Shown in pieces: positions 37,740 to 38,322 of a stretch of 38,322 nt of DNA. Below the pieces are notes generated by a model, which saw only the letters and a list, made by a program, of their open reading frames with translations, ran no database searches and was not told the origin of the DNA. The stretch covers positions 1 to 38,322 of the forward strand of contig NZ_JANHOJ010000007.1 of NCBI RefSeq assembly GCF_026930145.1, in the 5' to 3' direction. Each line of letters begins with the position of its first letter. The stretch's first letter is position 1. Both the position numbers and the translations under genes were made by a program. The stretch comes from Bartonella sp. A05 (lineage in GTDB: Bacteria; Pseudomonadota; Alphaproteobacteria; Rhizobiales; Rhizobiaceae).

Positions 37740-37758
37740 AATTAAAGTAGCTTTAATT
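37740..37758. promoter_or_regulatory. Perfect palindrome upstream of emrAB (candidate operator)
   Basis: AATTAAAG TAG CTTTAATT: 8-bp arms with a 3-base centre. It lies between emrA and the zur stop, 84 bases before the emrA start. The size and symmetry fit a MarR/TetR-type operator. No regulator gene of that type is in the window. Confidence 0.5.
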
Positions 37759-37808
37759 AAGAATCTGCCTTATTAAATATAAATGTATTATTTTTAAGTA
37801 TAAATATA

Positions 37809-38201
37809 TTACTTTATTATGCATTTTTTACATATACCTCGTACTTCTACTGTAATTCTGTGTGCTTGAAAGCCAAATTCTTGTGTTATTTGTTTGACGC
37901 TGTGCACAATTTTTTGTCCTTGTATCTCATTTACTTTTCCGCAGCTATCACAAATTATAAAAGTTGTTAATTCATGTTGACAATTTTGAGGGTATGAACA
38001 CGCCATGAAAGCATTTACACTTTCAAGGCGATGAACGCATTTTAATTGAATGAGCCTTTCTAATGCACGATAAACCTGTAAAGGAGCGCGAAATCCTTCT
38101 TCACGTAAGCGATCAAGAATTGCGTAGGCGCTTAAAGGTCCTTGTTCATTTTTTAAAATATTTAGAACTAGGATTTGATTACGCGTAAGTTTAGATGGCA
38201 T
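37809..38201 (-). CDS. zur: Fur-family zinc uptake regulator
   Basis: A 130-residue repressor of the Fur family. The N-terminal winged helix (residues 1-75) has LTRNQILVLNILKNEQGPLS and the recognition helix GFRAPLQVYRALERL. The C-terminal metal/dimer domain has two structural zinc pairs, CDSC (84, 87) and CKKC (124, 127), plus His residues (QHELTT, FQAH). The lack of the Fur HHHDH motif and the FRAPLQVYRAL helix favour Zur over Fur. The start is ATG 38201 with AAGGAAGG five bases upstream; the open frame extends to 38258 without a better start. Its partner genes (znuABC) would be outside the window. No Zur box was found before the CobW operon. Confidence 0.88.
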   Translation of the reverse strand: MPSKLTRNQILVLNILKNEQGPLSAYAILDRLREEGFRAPLQVYRALERLIQLKCVHRLESVNAFMACSYPQNCQHELTTFIICDSCGKVNEIQGQKIVHSVKQITQEFGFQAHRITVEVRGICKKCIIK

Positions 38202-38322
38202 TGATACCTTCCTTTTCAACACGTGATAGGACATAGAGCGTACACGGTATTTGTGCAATGCTGATTATAATACACACAATGCCTATGTAAGAAGTCTCTT
38301 TGTATTTTTAAATTAATATTCC

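Noticed and set aside
1-38322. CRISPR arrays, prophage genes, integrase and attachment sites
   Set aside because: No regularly spaced repeats, phage structural genes or integrases were seen; the only tRNA has no adjacent integrase.

Overview
The window reads as a chromosomal segment of an alphaproteobacterium of the genus Bartonella. It is AT-rich and loosely packed, with gaps of 300 to 1200 bases full of decayed coding sequence. It carries Bartonella-style autotransporters, a tandem glycine riboswitch before gcvTHP, the alphaproteobacterial speF leader before an ornithine decarboxylase, and Rhizobiales-type enzymes. The genus call is inference from protein character and layout; I cannot name the species.

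Layout, left to right. (1) 1-4371: the 5' part of an autotransporter-like gene leaving the window on the minus strand (signal peptide, coiled coil, start of a beta-helical passenger); a remnant that looks like the C-terminus of an IS3-type transposase; a secreted metallophosphoesterase lipoprotein; tRNA-Gln(CTG). (2) 4440-8116, minus: a four-gene siderophore ABC transporter operon (binding protein, two permeases, ATPase). (3) 8117-13026, plus: one intact 1034-residue autotransporter flanked by debris of related genes, including a stop-ridden but collinear copy of its own barrel-coding 3' end. (4) 13056-15833, minus: a three-gene operon of a creatininase-family amidohydrolase, a CobW-type GTPase metallochaperone and a WD40-like protein. 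(5) 16389-18912, minus: a Rossmann/SAF-domain oxidoreductase and a deleted, frameshifted metQ-metI relic. (6) 19415-22543: an SH3-domain secreted protein (plus), then asd, a Trm112-like protein and a Lon-N domain protein (minus). (7) 23150-27722, plus: tandem glycine riboswitch, gcvT, gcvH, gcvP and a terminator. (8) 28322-34830: alr (minus), then fpr, trhO, the speF leader, ornithine decarboxylase and a GNAT acetyltransferase (plus). (9) 34955-38201, minus: emrB and emrA multidrug efflux genes behind a perfect 19-bp palindrome, then the Fur-family regulator zur.

How the genes work together. The siderophore importer, autotransporters and metallophosphoesterase are envelope or host-interface functions. 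The gcv operon sits under direct glycine control and the decarboxylase probably under an RNA leader. Zur and the CobW/creatininase/WD40 cluster both point to zinc handling, though no Zur box was found to link them. The methionine importer has been lost. The main novelty is in gene turnover: birth and decay of autotransporter copies, the metQ-metI deletion junction, and the possible metallochaperone-client operon.
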